From Thermoguttaceae bacterium (GTDB taxonomy: Bacteria > Planctomycetota > Planctomycetia > Pirellulales > Thermoguttaceae), in NCBI GenBank assembly GCA_017557195.1, contig JAFZAL010000176.1, positions 1 through 40,291 of the forward strand: 40,291 bases of DNA, read 5' to 3'. The translations under genes and the position numbers were made by a program. How positions within the stretch are numbered: the stretch's first letter is position 1; each line of letters starts with the position of its first letter. Below, piece after piece: positions 9,201 to 17,116 of this stretch. Below the pieces are notes generated by a model. It worked only from the letters and a program-made list of their open reading frames with translations. It searched no databases and was not told the origin of the DNA.

Positions 9201-9673
9201 ACCAGAATGCGGCGACTGGGCGGAACATGGAATCGGGAAAGGAAAAGACCGTTGTATTCGAGATGCCGTCGGACTGGTCGAAAAGCGACGATCCGTACAT
9301 TCGCTATTATTCCGGTCAGGCGCGGTACGAAACGAGCTTTGACCTCGACGCCTCGGCTCTGAGCGCGAAATCCGCCGTCTTGGACTTGGGCGCTGTCTGC
9401 GTCATGGCTCAGGTGGAACTCAACGGGCAAGACCTCGGAACCCTCTGGCTGGCTCCGTGGACTGTTGACATTCCCGTTTCTCTGCTGCGAGAGAAAAACA
9501 ACGTCCTGAAAATCACCGTCGCCAACCTGTGGTGCAATCGCCTCATCGGCGACGCCGCGCTTCCTCCTGAGCAGCGATCGACCTGGACCAGCCCTGGCGG
9601 CTTCTTCGGTCCCAACGACCCGCTTCAGTCATCAGGATTGCTTGAACCGGTAAAACTAAACGTGGAGAATTAG
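6287..9673 (+). CDS. GH106-like alpha-L-rhamnosidase
   Basis: An 1128-residue exported glycoside hydrolase. The N-terminus carries a twin-arginine-type signal (NATRRTFLKSVLAG). The start of the mature part (F.SPP.EAKPGAYWFFMNGNMS, then LPAGPGWCGAGGSW) is typical of the GH106 alpha-L-rhamnosidase family, whose members have this length. Residues about 150-650 carry the catalytic core, with acidic and histidine-rich stretches such as LHHDSWEMSS and VIGAEAFTST that are candidate active-site loops. Residues about 690-810 and 990-1110 look like beta-sandwich galactose-binding domains (VNGQTIGAC, VELNGQDLGTLWLAPW). No clear Shine-Dalgarno precedes the ATG. Rhamnose-containing pectin (rhamnogalacturonan) is a plausible substrate; this is inferred from the family. 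The TAG stop is the first unit of a TAGCAAT array. Confidence 0.85.
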   Translation: MNATRRTFLKSVLAGTQMLAVGPLTGLVTAEEPQSATTSILDDFLSPPQEAKPGAYWFFMNGNMSKEGMAADLAAMTQAGLARAIPLEVSLGGPPAVVKYMSAEWLDCWRFAAAEAEKRGIDLTLPAGPGWCGAGGSWIEPEDSMQHLRCSVTKVSGPGAVEVELPVPEPRVPFFGMGSLGDCKQAWENFYRDVAVIAYPTPKEEYRLADWEEKALFYRPPYSSVPGVKPYLSPVTTEAPADAVVPFDRIIDISRFMDASGKLRWTVPEGDWTILRLGRRLTGQTTRPAPSAGLGLECDKFEKSGFDRQYSEFISKILDVGKFSTLHHDSWEMSSQNWSENFRRHFIEKRGYDPLPWTPVMFGVSVESVEKSERFLWDLRRTAQELVYENNVDYMKRLGAHRGMQFSTEAYDLNPAGDLYLFRSADVPMGEFWSHNYGLSSEFSVIEAVSSGHTCGKKVIGAEAFTSTNDRWLQYPGAMKQQTDWALCAGINRFIFHRMFHQPTDDNRPGFSLSRHGVHWDRTQTWWSMASAYHLYIARCQALLQRGLPSADVLYLDREGAPNVFTPPNSALSLIEFPDRKEYNFDGCCPETLIERATVKDGRIVFPDGMTYSVLVLPDSDSMTVTLAEKLRQLHDAGAVIVGKRPKKSPSLAELDQDKRIAQLTDFLPESLSSQIEQNVFDLNQSLQTAKWIWSDGNYRRVEPGVEKTFVREVELSNDYSGQAVAAIAADNKCTLVVNGQTIGACSNFKFTEKLFVGSAFKPGKNRIEARVFNGGEQPTPAAFIAAIEILDGEKKTVVTDSSWSCESRPAAELGAYNMSPWGLTLDGDSKTYPAFSSTKALLQNRGILPDFESTGLVRWIHRLDGAAHVYFIANCMQEPQTASCTFRATGKSVQLWNPYSGKRYRVDEKQESNGRTTILVPFAPSESWFVVFEPELTPNESNLPPLSRLLKSETDKNVKTIELSRFNVTFNQNAATGRNMESGKEKTVVFEMPSDWSKSDDPYIRYYSGQARYETSFDLDASALSAKSAVLDLGAVCVMAQVELNGQDLGTLWLAPWTVDIPVSLLREKNNVLKITVANLWCNRLIGDAALPPEQRSTWTSPGGFFGPNDPLQSSGLLEPVKLNVEN

Positions 9674-10026
9674 CAATTGTCAATTAGCAATTAGCAATTT
9701 CGCAAAGCGGGAGACGGTGGTTTCCCGTTTTAATTTTTAAGCCGCAAAGAACGTAAAGAACGCATAGTTATCTTTAAAACTTTGCGTACATCCTCCGCAC
9801 CTCCGCGCCTCCGCGTGAGATTTTAACGTTCGCTTCGCTCACGCCCACGGGTTTACACCCGTGGTTCGCCTGAGTTTTTCTCTACTGCCTACTGCCTATT
9901 GCCTACTGCCTCAAAATTTTTCTCAGCCCGCTATTGCAATTCATTTTAGATTGTGTTAAAAATAATAGAAAGGGCATGGAGCATTGCCTCAACACGTATC
10001 CTACCTAAATATTAAAAGGAGTTAAA
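9671..10026. repeat. Repeat-filled spacer: two heptamer arrays and palindromes
   Basis: No gene is seen between 9674 and 10026. In order it holds: TAGCAAT-type heptamers (9671-9698) that include the GH106 stop codon; a purine-rich 9-mer-like stretch (gccgcaaagaacgtaaag, about 9740-9760); CCTCCGC repeats (about 9788-9812); a diverged inverted copy of the 6211-6256 element (about 9825-9873); and an ACTGCCT array (9883-9911). The last part carries a weak promoter for the next gene (TTGCAA at 9934-9939, 17 bases, TAAAAA). Confidence 0.65.
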
Positions 10027-11391
10027 ATGAAGATTTCAAGACGTTCTCTTTTGAAGTCGGCGCTGGCAGGCGTTCCGATACTGGTTTCCGCCGGCGCTCT
10101 GGGTTTGGCGGACGAAGCGGCGCCCAGCGAGCGCGTTCGCGTTGGGATTATCGGTCAGGGCGGCCGCGGACGCGGGTTCCTTCACAGCTATCTTAGCGAC
10201 GCTAAAAATATCGAAATCGGCGGCGTTTGCGATATCTTTGAACCCCGTCTGGCGGACGCTGCAAGGCATTTCCCCAGCATTCCCCGCTATACCGATTTCC
10301 GCAAGATGATCGAGGAGCAGAAGCTCGACGGCGTTCTGGTTGAGACTGTTACACATCAGCGCGTTTGGGTGGGAATTCAAGCTATGCTCATGGGCATGCA
10401 TGTCTATATGGAAAAGCCGATGGCGCTTACCGTCAAAGAAGGACGCGCCATGGTCAACGCCGCGCGCAAGCTCAAGAAGATCGTTCAGGTCGGAACGCAG
10501 CAGCGCTCTCTCCCGCTGTGCAAGTGGGCGTGCGAACAGATCGCCAACGGAGCTATCGGTCAGGTTAAAACGGTTCTGGTTCCCAACTTCGTTGGACCGT
10601 ATCCGTTCCCGGACGACGACCCGAAATATAATCTCGACCCGAAAGACTGCCCGGACTGGTGGAACATGTGGACAAACCAGGCGAAACTCCGCGCCTGCCT
10701 GCCGGAAGTTCAGTTTGGCTGGGCGCGCTGGGCTGACTACGATGCCGGCGGATTGTGCTTTGGCGTCTCCGGCTGGGGAACCCATTCGTTCGACCAGATG
10801 CAAATGGCAATCGGAACCAGCCTCACCGGCCCGACCAGAATCCGTCTGGAAGAGCCATGCACCGTTCAGGATTCCGGGAAGTATCCCAACCGCGCCTACG
10901 GCGAAGAGGAAACTGGCGTTCAGTACTACGGCATGGCTCGTGTAACAGGCCCGCGCGCCAAAATGAAGATGTGGTTCGACAACGGAGTTGAAGTCCGCTT
11001 TGAACTCGACGGCGACCGCGGACCCGGCTTGGGCTGCATTGTCGTCGGCGACAAGGGCAAGATGGAAATCAACCGTCACAAAGTTTCGTCCAACCCGAAG
11101 GAAATCGCCGCGTCGCTGCCGGAAGAATGCAAAAACACGCGAGACGAAACCGTCTACCATGCGGAAAACTGGGCGGACTGCATCAAGACCGGTCAAACGC
11201 CCAATGCGGACGTCGAAATCGGTCAGCGGTCAACGACCATCTGCGAACTGGTCAACATCGTTCGCGCCGCCGCCCCGGTTGGAAAAGACGTCCACTGGGA
11301 TCCGGTCAAAGAAGAGTTCACCGACCTGCCCGAAGGCAACAAGCTGCTTTCTCGACCGCGTCGCGAAGGCTGGGAATTGCCCGAGGTCTGA
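10027..11391 (+). CDS. Tat-exported Gfo/Idh/MocA-family oxidoreductase
   Basis: A 454-residue NAD(P)-dependent sugar-type oxidoreductase. It has a twin-arginine-type signal (KISRRSLLKSALAG), then a Rossmann nucleotide-binding motif (VGIIGQGGRGRG, about residues 38-49). The family EKP motif appears as MEKPMALTVKEG, followed by VQVGTQQRS. The C-terminal alpha/beta domain has GVSGWGTHSFDQMQMA, where family members keep substrate-binding and catalytic His/Asp residues. The start is decided by a perfect AGGAG at 10017-10021. Tat export of a pre-folded cofactor enzyme is common for this family in Planctomycetota. The DUF1080 gene immediately downstream fits a 3-keto-glycoside route: oxidise the sugar at C3, then cleave the keto-glycoside. 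The exact sugar is unknown. Confidence 0.85.
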   Translation: MKISRRSLLKSALAGVPILVSAGALGLADEAAPSERVRVGIIGQGGRGRGFLHSYLSDAKNIEIGGVCDIFEPRLADAARHFPSIPRYTDFRKMIEEQKLDGVLVETVTHQRVWVGIQAMLMGMHVYMEKPMALTVKEGRAMVNAARKLKKIVQVGTQQRSLPLCKWACEQIANGAIGQVKTVLVPNFVGPYPFPDDDPKYNLDPKDCPDWWNMWTNQAKLRACLPEVQFGWARWADYDAGGLCFGVSGWGTHSFDQMQMAIGTSLTGPTRIRLEEPCTVQDSGKYPNRAYGEEETGVQYYGMARVTGPRAKMKMWFDNGVEVRFELDGDRGPGLGCIVVGDKGKMEINRHKVSSNPKEIAASLPEECKNTRDETVYHAENWADCIKTGQTPNADVEIGQRSTTICELVNIVRAAAPVGKDVHWDPVKEEFTDLPEGNKLLSRPRREGWELPEV

Positions 11392-11396
11392 AACAA

Positions 11397-11468
11397 GGCA
11401 GTAGGCAGTAGGCAAGAGGCAATAGTTTAAAAATCACTACTGCCTACTGCCTATTGCCTAATGCCTAT
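11397..11468. repeat. Heptamer element, GGCAGTA arms
   Basis: A forward arm of GGCAGTA/GGCAAGA units, an AT-rich core (agtttaaaaatcac) and a reverse arm of CTACTGC/CTATTGC units. The arms are inverted repeats able to form a hairpin. It begins 6 bases after one gene and ends 26 bases before the next start codon. Confidence 0.8.
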
Positions 11469-11493
11469 CAACCCTTAACCCACTTCAACTATC

Positions 11494-12189
11494 ATGAAAA
11501 AACTCACACTCTTATTGGCTGCTTTCGCGCTTTGCGCGTCTTTTGCGTTTGCGGAAGACAATAAAGCGCCTGAAGGATATGTTTCTCTCTTTGACGGCAA
11601 GACGCTGACCAACTGGGAAGGCGACCCGACGTTCTGGTCTGTTCAAGACGGCTGTATTACCGGTATCTCGACGCCGGATCATCTCGTTCCGTACAGCATG
11701 CACATCGCCTGGACGGGCGAACCTGCCAGCGACTTCGAACTGCTGATTGATTTCAAATTGACCAACGGCAACTCCGGCGTCATGTACCGAGCCGCCAAAG
11801 ACGAGCGCCGAAAATGGGGCTTGATGGGCTATCAGGCGGACATGGATTCTCGCAACAACTACACCGGCATCATGTACGGCGAAGAAATCGGCGGAATCCT
11901 CACCGGCCGCGGTCAGAAATGCAAGATCGGAACCGACAGAAAAGCCGTCGTCCTGGAACAGTTCGCGACGTCAGCCGACCTGGCGAAAAAGATCAACTTT
12001 GAAGACTGGAACACGTATCGAATCGTCGTCAAAGGCAACGTTATGACGCATTATATCAACGGCGTCATGATGAGCCAGACGATTGAAGAAGACCCATCCC
12101 AGCTCAAATCCGGCACGTTCGGAATGCAGATTCACCCCGGTCCGCCGATGACCGTTCAGTTCAAAAACATCTATCTGAAAAAACTGTAG
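11494..12189 (+). CDS. DUF1080 / 3-keto-disaccharide hydrolase family protein
   Basis: A 231-residue exported protein: signal peptide at residues 1-20 (KKLTLLLAAFALCASFAFA), then one DUF1080 concanavalin-like beta-sandwich domain. Family hallmarks are GYVSLFDGKTLTNWEGD near the start, NGNSGVMYRAAK in the middle, and WNTYRIVVKGNVMTHYINGV towards the end. Characterised relatives act on 3-keto-glycosides, so a joint pathway with the preceding Gfo/Idh/MocA oxidoreductase is a reasonable inference. No Shine-Dalgarno sequence is visible; the start lies 26 bases after a heptamer array. The TAG stop is the first unit of the next array. Confidence 0.82.
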   Translation: MKKLTLLLAAFALCASFAFAEDNKAPEGYVSLFDGKTLTNWEGDPTFWSVQDGCITGISTPDHLVPYSMHIAWTGEPASDFELLIDFKLTNGNSGVMYRAAKDERRKWGLMGYQADMDSRNNYTGIMYGEEIGGILTGRGQKCKIGTDRKAVVLEQFATSADLAKKINFEDWNTYRIVVKGNVMTHYINGVMMSQTIEEDPSQLKSGTFGMQIHPGPPMTVQFKNIYLKKL

Positions 12190-12286
12190 TTTAGTACTTA
12201 GTGCTTAGTACTTAGTGCATAGGACGCAAGCGATCCCCTAACTATGCACTATGCACTATGCACTACGCACTATGCACTACATTGGG
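12187..12286. repeat. Heptamer element, AGTGCAT arms, between convergent genes
   Basis: A forward arm (AGTACTT/AGTGCTT/AGTGCAT), a core aggacgcaagcgatcccct, and a reverse arm of ACTATGC units. It contains the stop codons of both flanking convergent genes. The core ggacgcaagcg recurs at about 23032 and 28893 between arms of a different heptamer. Confidence 0.85.
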
Positions 12287-13186
12287 CGGGAGGACGAGAA
12301 CGAAGGCAACGCCTCCGGATTTTGGGTCGCGAATAAACAGTTTGCCGCGAATCTGTCGAATCAGCATTTTAACGATGTACAGCCCCAGCCCCGTTCCCGT
12401 TCTTTTGCGTTCCAGTTCGTTCCCGATTCTGTAAAATCGGAGAAATATCTTTTTTCTTTGCGAGACAGGGATTCCCGGTCCGTTGTCCCAAACTCGAACC
12501 GCCAGACGTCCGGAACTGGTTTTTCGACAGTGAATGGTTACCTGCGGCGAGTCGTGGGAGGCGTACTTAATGGCGTTGTCAATGATGTTCTGAAGAAGCA
12601 GCTCAATTGAAAATCGCTTTTGAACAATATTAGCGTCGCAAGCGTTTATGGAAACGCAGTCTTTCCCAACTTTGTGACGCATACAGGAGTTTTGAACGGC
12701 GTTTTCCAGAATGTCGGCAAGATGGGCGGTCGTTTCAGCCGCCTTTTTATCCGGCTTGGATTTCAAAACGCTGACCATCAAAACCTGATTGATGAGCGTT
12801 TCAAGCCGGTCGACGTCGTTTTTCATCGCCTGATACATTAATTTGCGTTTTTCTTCCGGAATGTTGAGCCGTTCGAGCGTTTGAACCTGCAATTTCAAAG
12901 ACGCCAACGGAGATTTAAGCTCGTGAGTTACGGCGTCTATAAAGTTGGACTGTCGCTGGTTGAGGTTGATCAGCTTAACCGACAGAACGAGGTAAACGAT
13001 AACGCCCGCCAGAATTACCGTCAGCGAAAGGGCGCCAATCGGCAGCAGCGCCCAGAAAAACGTCGGCGTTTTCGGTTCGGACGTCGCCGCCCAAATAGTG
13101 GCAATCGTCCAGCCAACAATCAAAAGGATTACCAGAACGATCATGATAACCGCCATGGTAATGGGAAGTCCAAGGGAACGACGCAT
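12263..13186 (-). CDS. Membrane sensor histidine kinase (orphan)
   Basis: A 307-residue two-component sensor kinase. Two membrane helices (about residues 8-32 and 44-68) bracket a very short outside loop (ATSEPKTPTFFW), so it probably senses membrane or internal signals. The dimerisation box is IDAVTHELKSPLASL with phospho-acceptor His88. ATP-binding boxes follow: IDNAIKYA (N), VWDNGPGIP (G1) and TGTGLGLYIVK (G2). No response regulator is adjacent. The open frame extends 20 codons further upstream, but that part is heptamer repeat, so the ATG at 13186 is preferred; it has no clear Shine-Dalgarno. The last residues (VVHSA) and the stop are also encoded by heptamer units. Confidence 0.85.
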   Translation of the reverse strand: MRRSLGLPITMAVIMIVLVILLIVGWTIATIWAATSEPKTPTFFWALLPIGALSLTVILAGVIVYLVLSVKLINLNQRQSNFIDAVTHELKSPLASLKLQVQTLERLNIPEEKRKLMYQAMKNDVDRLETLINQVLMVSVLKSKPDKKAAETTAHLADILENAVQNSCMRHKVGKDCVSINACDANIVQKRFSIELLLQNIIDNAIKYASHDSPQVTIHCRKTSSGRLAVRVWDNGPGIPVSQRKKIFLRFYRIGNELERKRTGTGLGLYIVKMLIRQIRGKLFIRDPKSGGVAFVLVLPPNVVHSA

Positions 13187-13221
13187 AGGAGCGAATTGGT
13201 TGGTTAGGAGTTGAGAGATAG

Positions 13222-13305
13222 CGCTAGTGCATAGTGCGTAGTGCATAGTGCGTAGTGAGGGGAGCGCTTTGCGCCCTAGCGCTAAGTACTATGCACTAAG
13301 CGCTC
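13222..13305. repeat. Heptamer element, AGTGCAT arms with GGAGCGC core
   Basis: An arm of AGTGCAT/AGTGCGT units, a core with ggggagcgctttgcgcc and ctagcgctaa, and a short reverse arm (actatgcactaagcgctc). The core and right end are nearly the same as at 21405-21494, so these are two copies of one element. It lies 36 bases upstream of the histidine kinase start. Confidence 0.85.
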
Positions 13306-13382
13306 AATTTATAATCATTATAGACTCCTACCCGGTTTTGTAAAGAGGGCGCAGAATCGTCTTTAACCGAAATCCGGAAAGA

Positions 13383-13859
13383 TCAAACGCCCACGACTTC
13401 CTCTTCCTTTTCCTCGACTTCGACGATTTCATGTTCGCTGCTCGACTCTTCCGGACTTTCGCCTTCTTTCTTTTCGTCGATGACGGCGTACTTTGTAGCG
13501 GCTTCTGAAACCCATTTCCGCGCTTCCTCTTCTTGTTCTGTTGTGAAATACTTGACTTCCGCCATGGTAAACGGCTTGGCGAAAAACGCCATCCATTTTT
13601 GGAGTTCGGATGCGCCGACGATGCCAACGCGGTCAATTTTAGAGAATCGGCTGAACATGAATTTCGTCTCTTCCCAGCCGGTTGCAACGTCCCAGCCATC
13701 GACATTTTTCATGATTACCAGCAGACAAATGCGTCCGCAGCGGGCGATTTCCTTGTCAATGACCGGCAGAAAGTTATCGTAGTCTTTGGTTGAAATGCGT
13801 TCCGAGAGTCGGACTTCAACGTAATTGTCGTTCGGTTCGGTTTGTGTTGTTACGCTCAT
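13383..13859 (-). CDS. SpoIIAA-like (STAS-related) protein with acidic tail
   Basis: A 158-residue soluble protein. Residues about 8-120 match the SpoIIAA-like/DUF3478 fold related to STAS domains (VRLSERISTKDYDNFLPVID, then VDGWDVATGWEE, then FSKIDRVGIVGASELQKW and FTMAEVKYFTTEQEEEARKW). Residues 128-158 form a Glu-rich low-complexity tail (KKEGESPEESSSEHEI). The family is widespread but biochemically poorly defined. The start has AAGGAG about 11 bases upstream. It is in the same direction as the histidine kinase but separated from it by a heptamer element, so co-transcription is unclear. Confidence 0.75.
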   Translation of the reverse strand: MSVTTQTEPNDNYVEVRLSERISTKDYDNFLPVIDKEIARCGRICLLVIMKNVDGWDVATGWEETKFMFSRFSKIDRVGIVGASELQKWMAFFAKPFTMAEVKYFTTEQEEEARKWVSEAATKYAVIDEKKEGESPEESSSEHEIVEVEEKEEEVVGV

Positions 13860-14153
13860 GATGATGTATAGCTCCTTGGTTTGTAATTATTGAAATCTGC
13901 CGACAGGTCGGCGCAGTTGAATTACCGTTGAAGAATTATAGAAGCCAAGGGAAGAGGAGAAACGCTATATAGAAAACATCTAAGATGTAATATAGTATAA
14001 AAATCAATCAGTCGCCAGTTTCCGTCGTCAAGAAACAGGCGACCTTGTTTAAGAAAATATTCAACTCCCAACGGCGAGGGAGCTAATCCGCGCTGCCGCG
14101 TGAAAGTCAATATTCGCTCCCGTTGGAGGCTTTGATTTGCGATTTCAAACGAT
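13860..14153. other. Spacer with one operator-like palindrome
   Basis: No gene is supported here. A perfect GCCGAC-AG-GTCGGC palindrome sits at 13899-13912 in the leader of the SpoIIAA-like gene, and TATAAT (minus strand) lies at 13935-13940 without a good -35. The region just after the rfbH stop shows no clear terminator. Confidence 0.4.
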
Positions 14154-15500
14154 TCAGCCGTTTGCCCGTTCTATAATCGAGTCTGCCATGTAGTCCAGCA
14201 TGGCGGGCGTCATGCCGGGATAGACGCCGATCCAGAACGTGTTGTTCATGATGTAGTCCGTCGTTGTCAAGTCCCCGACAACGCGGAAACCCTCGCCGGT
14301 TGCGCGCATGGCGTCGAAGCATGGGTGTTTGATCAAGTTCCCGGCAAACAACATTCGCGTTTGGATTCGTTTCGATTCCAGATACTGAACCATCTCGTTG
14401 CGCGTAAAGGGCGCGTTGGGTTTGACAGTCAGCAGGAATCCAAACCAGCTCGGGTCAGACAGCGGTTCCGGTTCCGGCAGAATAAAGACGTCTTGCAGCC
14501 CGTTCAGCCGCTGACGCAGGCGTTTCCAGTTCTCTTTGCGCTTCTCGACGAACGTCGGGAATTTCTTTAGCTGAGCGCAGCCGATCGACGCCTGTAAATC
14601 CGTTCCCTTGAGGTTGTATCCGCAATGGCGATAGACGTATTTGTGGTCGTAGCCGCGGGGCAGCTCTCCGAACTGTCCGGTAAAGCGGCAGCCGCAGGTG
14701 TTGTCGACGCCGGAGTCGCACCAGCAGTCGCGCCCCCAGTCGCGGAAGGAAAGCAGGATTCGCCGCAGAAGCGGGTTGTTTGTATAAACCGCGCCGCCTT
14801 CGCCGGTTGTCAAATGATGCGGCGGATAAAAGCTGGACGTCCCGATGTCGCCGAACGTCCCGGTAAACTGTCCGTCGTACAACGACCCGAGCGCGTCACA
14901 GTTGTCCTCGACAAGCCAGAGGTTGTACTTCTCGCAAAACGCCTTGACCGCGTTGAGATTAAACGGGTTCCCCAGCGTATGCGCTATCATGACGGCTTTG
15001 GTTTTGTCGCTGACAGCGTTTTCCAGCTGAGTAACGTCGATATTGTATGACGGCAGCGCGACGTCAACAAAAACGGGAACGGCGCCGTACTGAATAATCG
15101 GGGCGACGGTTGTCGGGAACCCGGCGGCAACGGTAATGACTTCGTCCCCGCGCTGAATTTTGCGTTCTCCCAGCAAATCAGACGTCAGCGCCATAAACGC
15201 CAGCAGGTTGGCGGACGACCCGGAGTTTACAAAAAACGCGAATTTCACGCCCAGGTATTGAGCCAGACTCGACTCGAATTCTTTGGTAAACCGCCCGGCG
15301 GTGAGCCAAAATTCCAGCATGGCGTCTGTCAGGTTGAGCATTTCCTGCTCGTCGAAGACGCGCCCGGCGTAATGAACCGGCGTTTCGCCCGGAACGAACT
15401 CTTTGCCGGCGTTCTCGTGCACCAGCTTGTAGTATTCCGTTACCTGTTCAAAGATAGACTGCTTGAGTTGTTCAATTTTTTTTGTAGTTATGGACGTCAT
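14154..15500 (-). CDS. rfbH: CDP-4-dehydro-6-deoxyglucose 3-dehydrase (E1)
   Basis: A 449-codon DegT/AHBA-fold enzyme that removes the C3 hydroxyl of CDP-4-keto-6-deoxyglucose, the committed step to CDP-3,6-dideoxyhexoses. Two family signatures are exact. The usual PLP lysine is replaced by histidine (SFYPPHHLTTGEGG, His228), making it PMP-dependent. Cysteines at 201, 259, 261 and 269 give the C-X57-C-X1-C-X7-C iron-sulfur motif of E1 enzymes. The chosen ATG at 15500 overlaps the preceding gene by 29 bases; an upstream TTG in frame would give an unlikely extension. It is the last gene of the rfbF-rfbG-membrane protein-rfbH operon. The partner reductase (E3) is not in the window. Confidence 0.93.
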   Translation of the reverse strand: MTSITTKKIEQLKQSIFEQVTEYYKLVHENAGKEFVPGETPVHYAGRVFDEQEMLNLTDAMLEFWLTAGRFTKEFESSLAQYLGVKFAFFVNSGSSANLLAFMALTSDLLGERKIQRGDEVITVAAGFPTTVAPIIQYGAVPVFVDVALPSYNIDVTQLENAVSDKTKAVMIAHTLGNPFNLNAVKAFCEKYNLWLVEDNCDALGSLYDGQFTGTFGDIGTSSFYPPHHLTTGEGGAVYTNNPLLRRILLSFRDWGRDCWCDSGVDNTCGCRFTGQFGELPRGYDHKYVYRHCGYNLKGTDLQASIGCAQLKKFPTFVEKRKENWKRLRQRLNGLQDVFILPEPEPLSDPSWFGFLLTVKPNAPFTRNEMVQYLESKRIQTRMLFAGNLIKHPCFDAMRATGEGFRVVGDLTTTDYIMNNTFWIGVYPGMTPAMLDYMADSIIERANG

Positions 15501-17115
15501 CTGATGTAAATTTCTTAAATTGGCTGTTAACCTGTTGAATTCTTTCGGGATTATTATGGGGGGTTCGCGCAACGTATTTAAAAAATGGTCTGGATTCCGC
15601 AGATAGCGCCAAAAAGTTTCTGTCTCTGCCTACAGGGCGCAACGCTAAACTGCCCAGCCTGTCTGATGGCAGCTTGTATTCATGACGAATACAGTCCTGT
15701 GTAATGTATACAGCGTCAAACATTTCACAAACTGCTGTTACAGAACCTATCGCCAAACACAGAATAATCAGGTTAAAGCGCATCTGTTTAATCATATATT
15801 TGAACGACAAATTCTTCCATGATACAGCGCAGTCTGTCAAAACGTATTTTATTGCATAGAGCATTAAAAAGAACAATGGAATTATCGATGAACGAATAAC
15901 GTAATCCATGCTGATTATTTTTGTTGCGCAGATGAACAACAAAGAAAATAAACAGATGTAGTACAGCCGATCCTTAATATTGTTCTTTAACATCAATCCC
16001 CACAGGATTCCAAATTCCAATAAGCAGAAAACAATATAATGACCAAACTGAGTCCAGTTTCGTATGTTTATTACAGAAAACAAAAATGAAGCTGATGCCT
16101 GCGAATTTACAACGTCTGAACGTTCAATCGTTTGATTACTGGAGTAGTACAAGTAGAATATTGGCAAAAGAAAGACAATTGCCAGAACGTTAGGGATTGA
16201 AAAATTTCTTTGCAATGCGGTAATAACGCCTTCTTTTTTAATTGTGGTTATAAAACAGAACAGACAATCCAAGCTCGCCAGAATTATTAATCCCAATAAC
16301 GGAAACGGAGAAAACGGCAACAACAACGCCCCAATAAAAGCCGCTGTTTCTATCCGTCGTTCTCGATAATACAGAATTGCTCCCACCCAGGCGGGAATAG
16401 CCTGATTAAACACCCAGCCAAGCTGATGCGTATTGCTGGTATAAGCCAGCGTTATGGAATCCGACCAGTGTAACCACCATTCTATATCCCATGGAAAGCA
16501 CAGATTGCCCGACGTTATGCCGTAAATAACATAGCCAATAATATCCATTCCGCTAAAGAACGCAAGTATGAGACATACCAGCAGACAGGATATCGCGTCT
16601 GAACGATTAAACGCCGATAAAATCAGCAGCGCTACTACTGTAATGTTCAAAGTTGACCAGCACAGCAATGCAACTTTCGCAACGCTCCAGGCGACGTCAG
16701 CGTTCCAAAACAAGCCAATCTTTCCAATGAGGGCGGGTACAGTCCAATATCCAATATAGTACACCAATCCCGTTCCGTTTTCGTAGATAACTGGCCAATC
16801 GTAGTTGACCATATCGCGCATAATGGCGTTTCTCCAATGATGGTCAAGCTTTTGAGCCATAAATCCGCCTTGTCCGCATATTATACACCACGACATTACA
16901 AGGACGGCTATCAGGATGAGATTCTTCAGCGGAATTGAAAAAACAGCGTTGTTATTGTACCTGCGGATTGCAAAATATAAGGCTGACAGCAGACCAATTG
17001 AGCAAACGGCGCCAATCCAGAATTTAAGCGTCAGTAAGAAGAACGCTATTATCGGGAACGTCAAAAGCAGATATCCTGCCAAATGAAGCCATTTTTGTGA
17101 TATGGGAATATTCAT
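15472..17115 (-). CDS. Polytopic membrane protein in the rfb operon
   Basis: A 547-residue integral membrane protein with about 10-12 hydrophobic helices, beginning with LLLTFPIIAFFLLTLKFWIGAV, and a large loop after the second or third helix (QKLDHHWRNAIMRDMVNYDW). Asp/His/Trp-rich first loops of this kind are seen in GT-C-type glycosyltransferases and O-antigen polymerases or ligases, but I cannot assign a family. A C-terminal soluble tail contains the sequence before VNSQFKKFTSD. ATG at 17115 starts 1 base after the rfbG stop; a GTG at 17124 is an alternative that overlaps it. The gene is visibly more AT-rich than its neighbours, as usual for O-antigen genes. Likely role: transfer or polymerisation of the dideoxysugar-containing glycan. 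Confidence 0.65.
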   Translation of the reverse strand: MNIPISQKWLHLAGYLLLTFPIIAFFLLTLKFWIGAVCSIGLLSALYFAIRRYNNNAVFSIPLKNLILIAVLVMSWCIICGQGGFMAQKLDHHWRNAIMRDMVNYDWPVIYENGTGLVYYIGYWTVPALIGKIGLFWNADVAWSVAKVALLCWSTLNITVVALLILSAFNRSDAISCLLVCLILAFFSGMDIIGYVIYGITSGNLCFPWDIEWWLHWSDSITLAYTSNTHQLGWVFNQAIPAWVGAILYYRERRIETAAFIGALLLPFSPFPLLGLIILASLDCLFCFITTIKKEGVITALQRNFSIPNVLAIVFLLPIFYLYYSSNQTIERSDVVNSQASASFLFSVINIRNWTQFGHYIVFCLLEFGILWGLMLKNNIKDRLYYICLFSLLFICATKIISMDYVIRSSIIPLFFLMLYAIKYVLTDCAVSWKNLSFKYMIKQMRFNLIILCLAIGSVTAVCEMFDAVYITQDCIRHEYKLPSDRLGSLALRPVGRDRNFLALSAESRPFFKYVARTPHNNPERIQQVNSQFKKFTSDDVHNYKKN

Positions 17116-17116
17116 C

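Noticed and set aside
10036..11196. 386-codon open frame on the minus strand
   Set aside because: Shadow of the Gfo/Idh/MocA gene in a codon-biased region; no family features or start signals.
12263..13246. Heptamer-encoded N-terminal extension of the histidine kinase
   Set aside because: The extra 20 residues are translated repeat sequence; the ATG at 13186 gives a normal kinase start.
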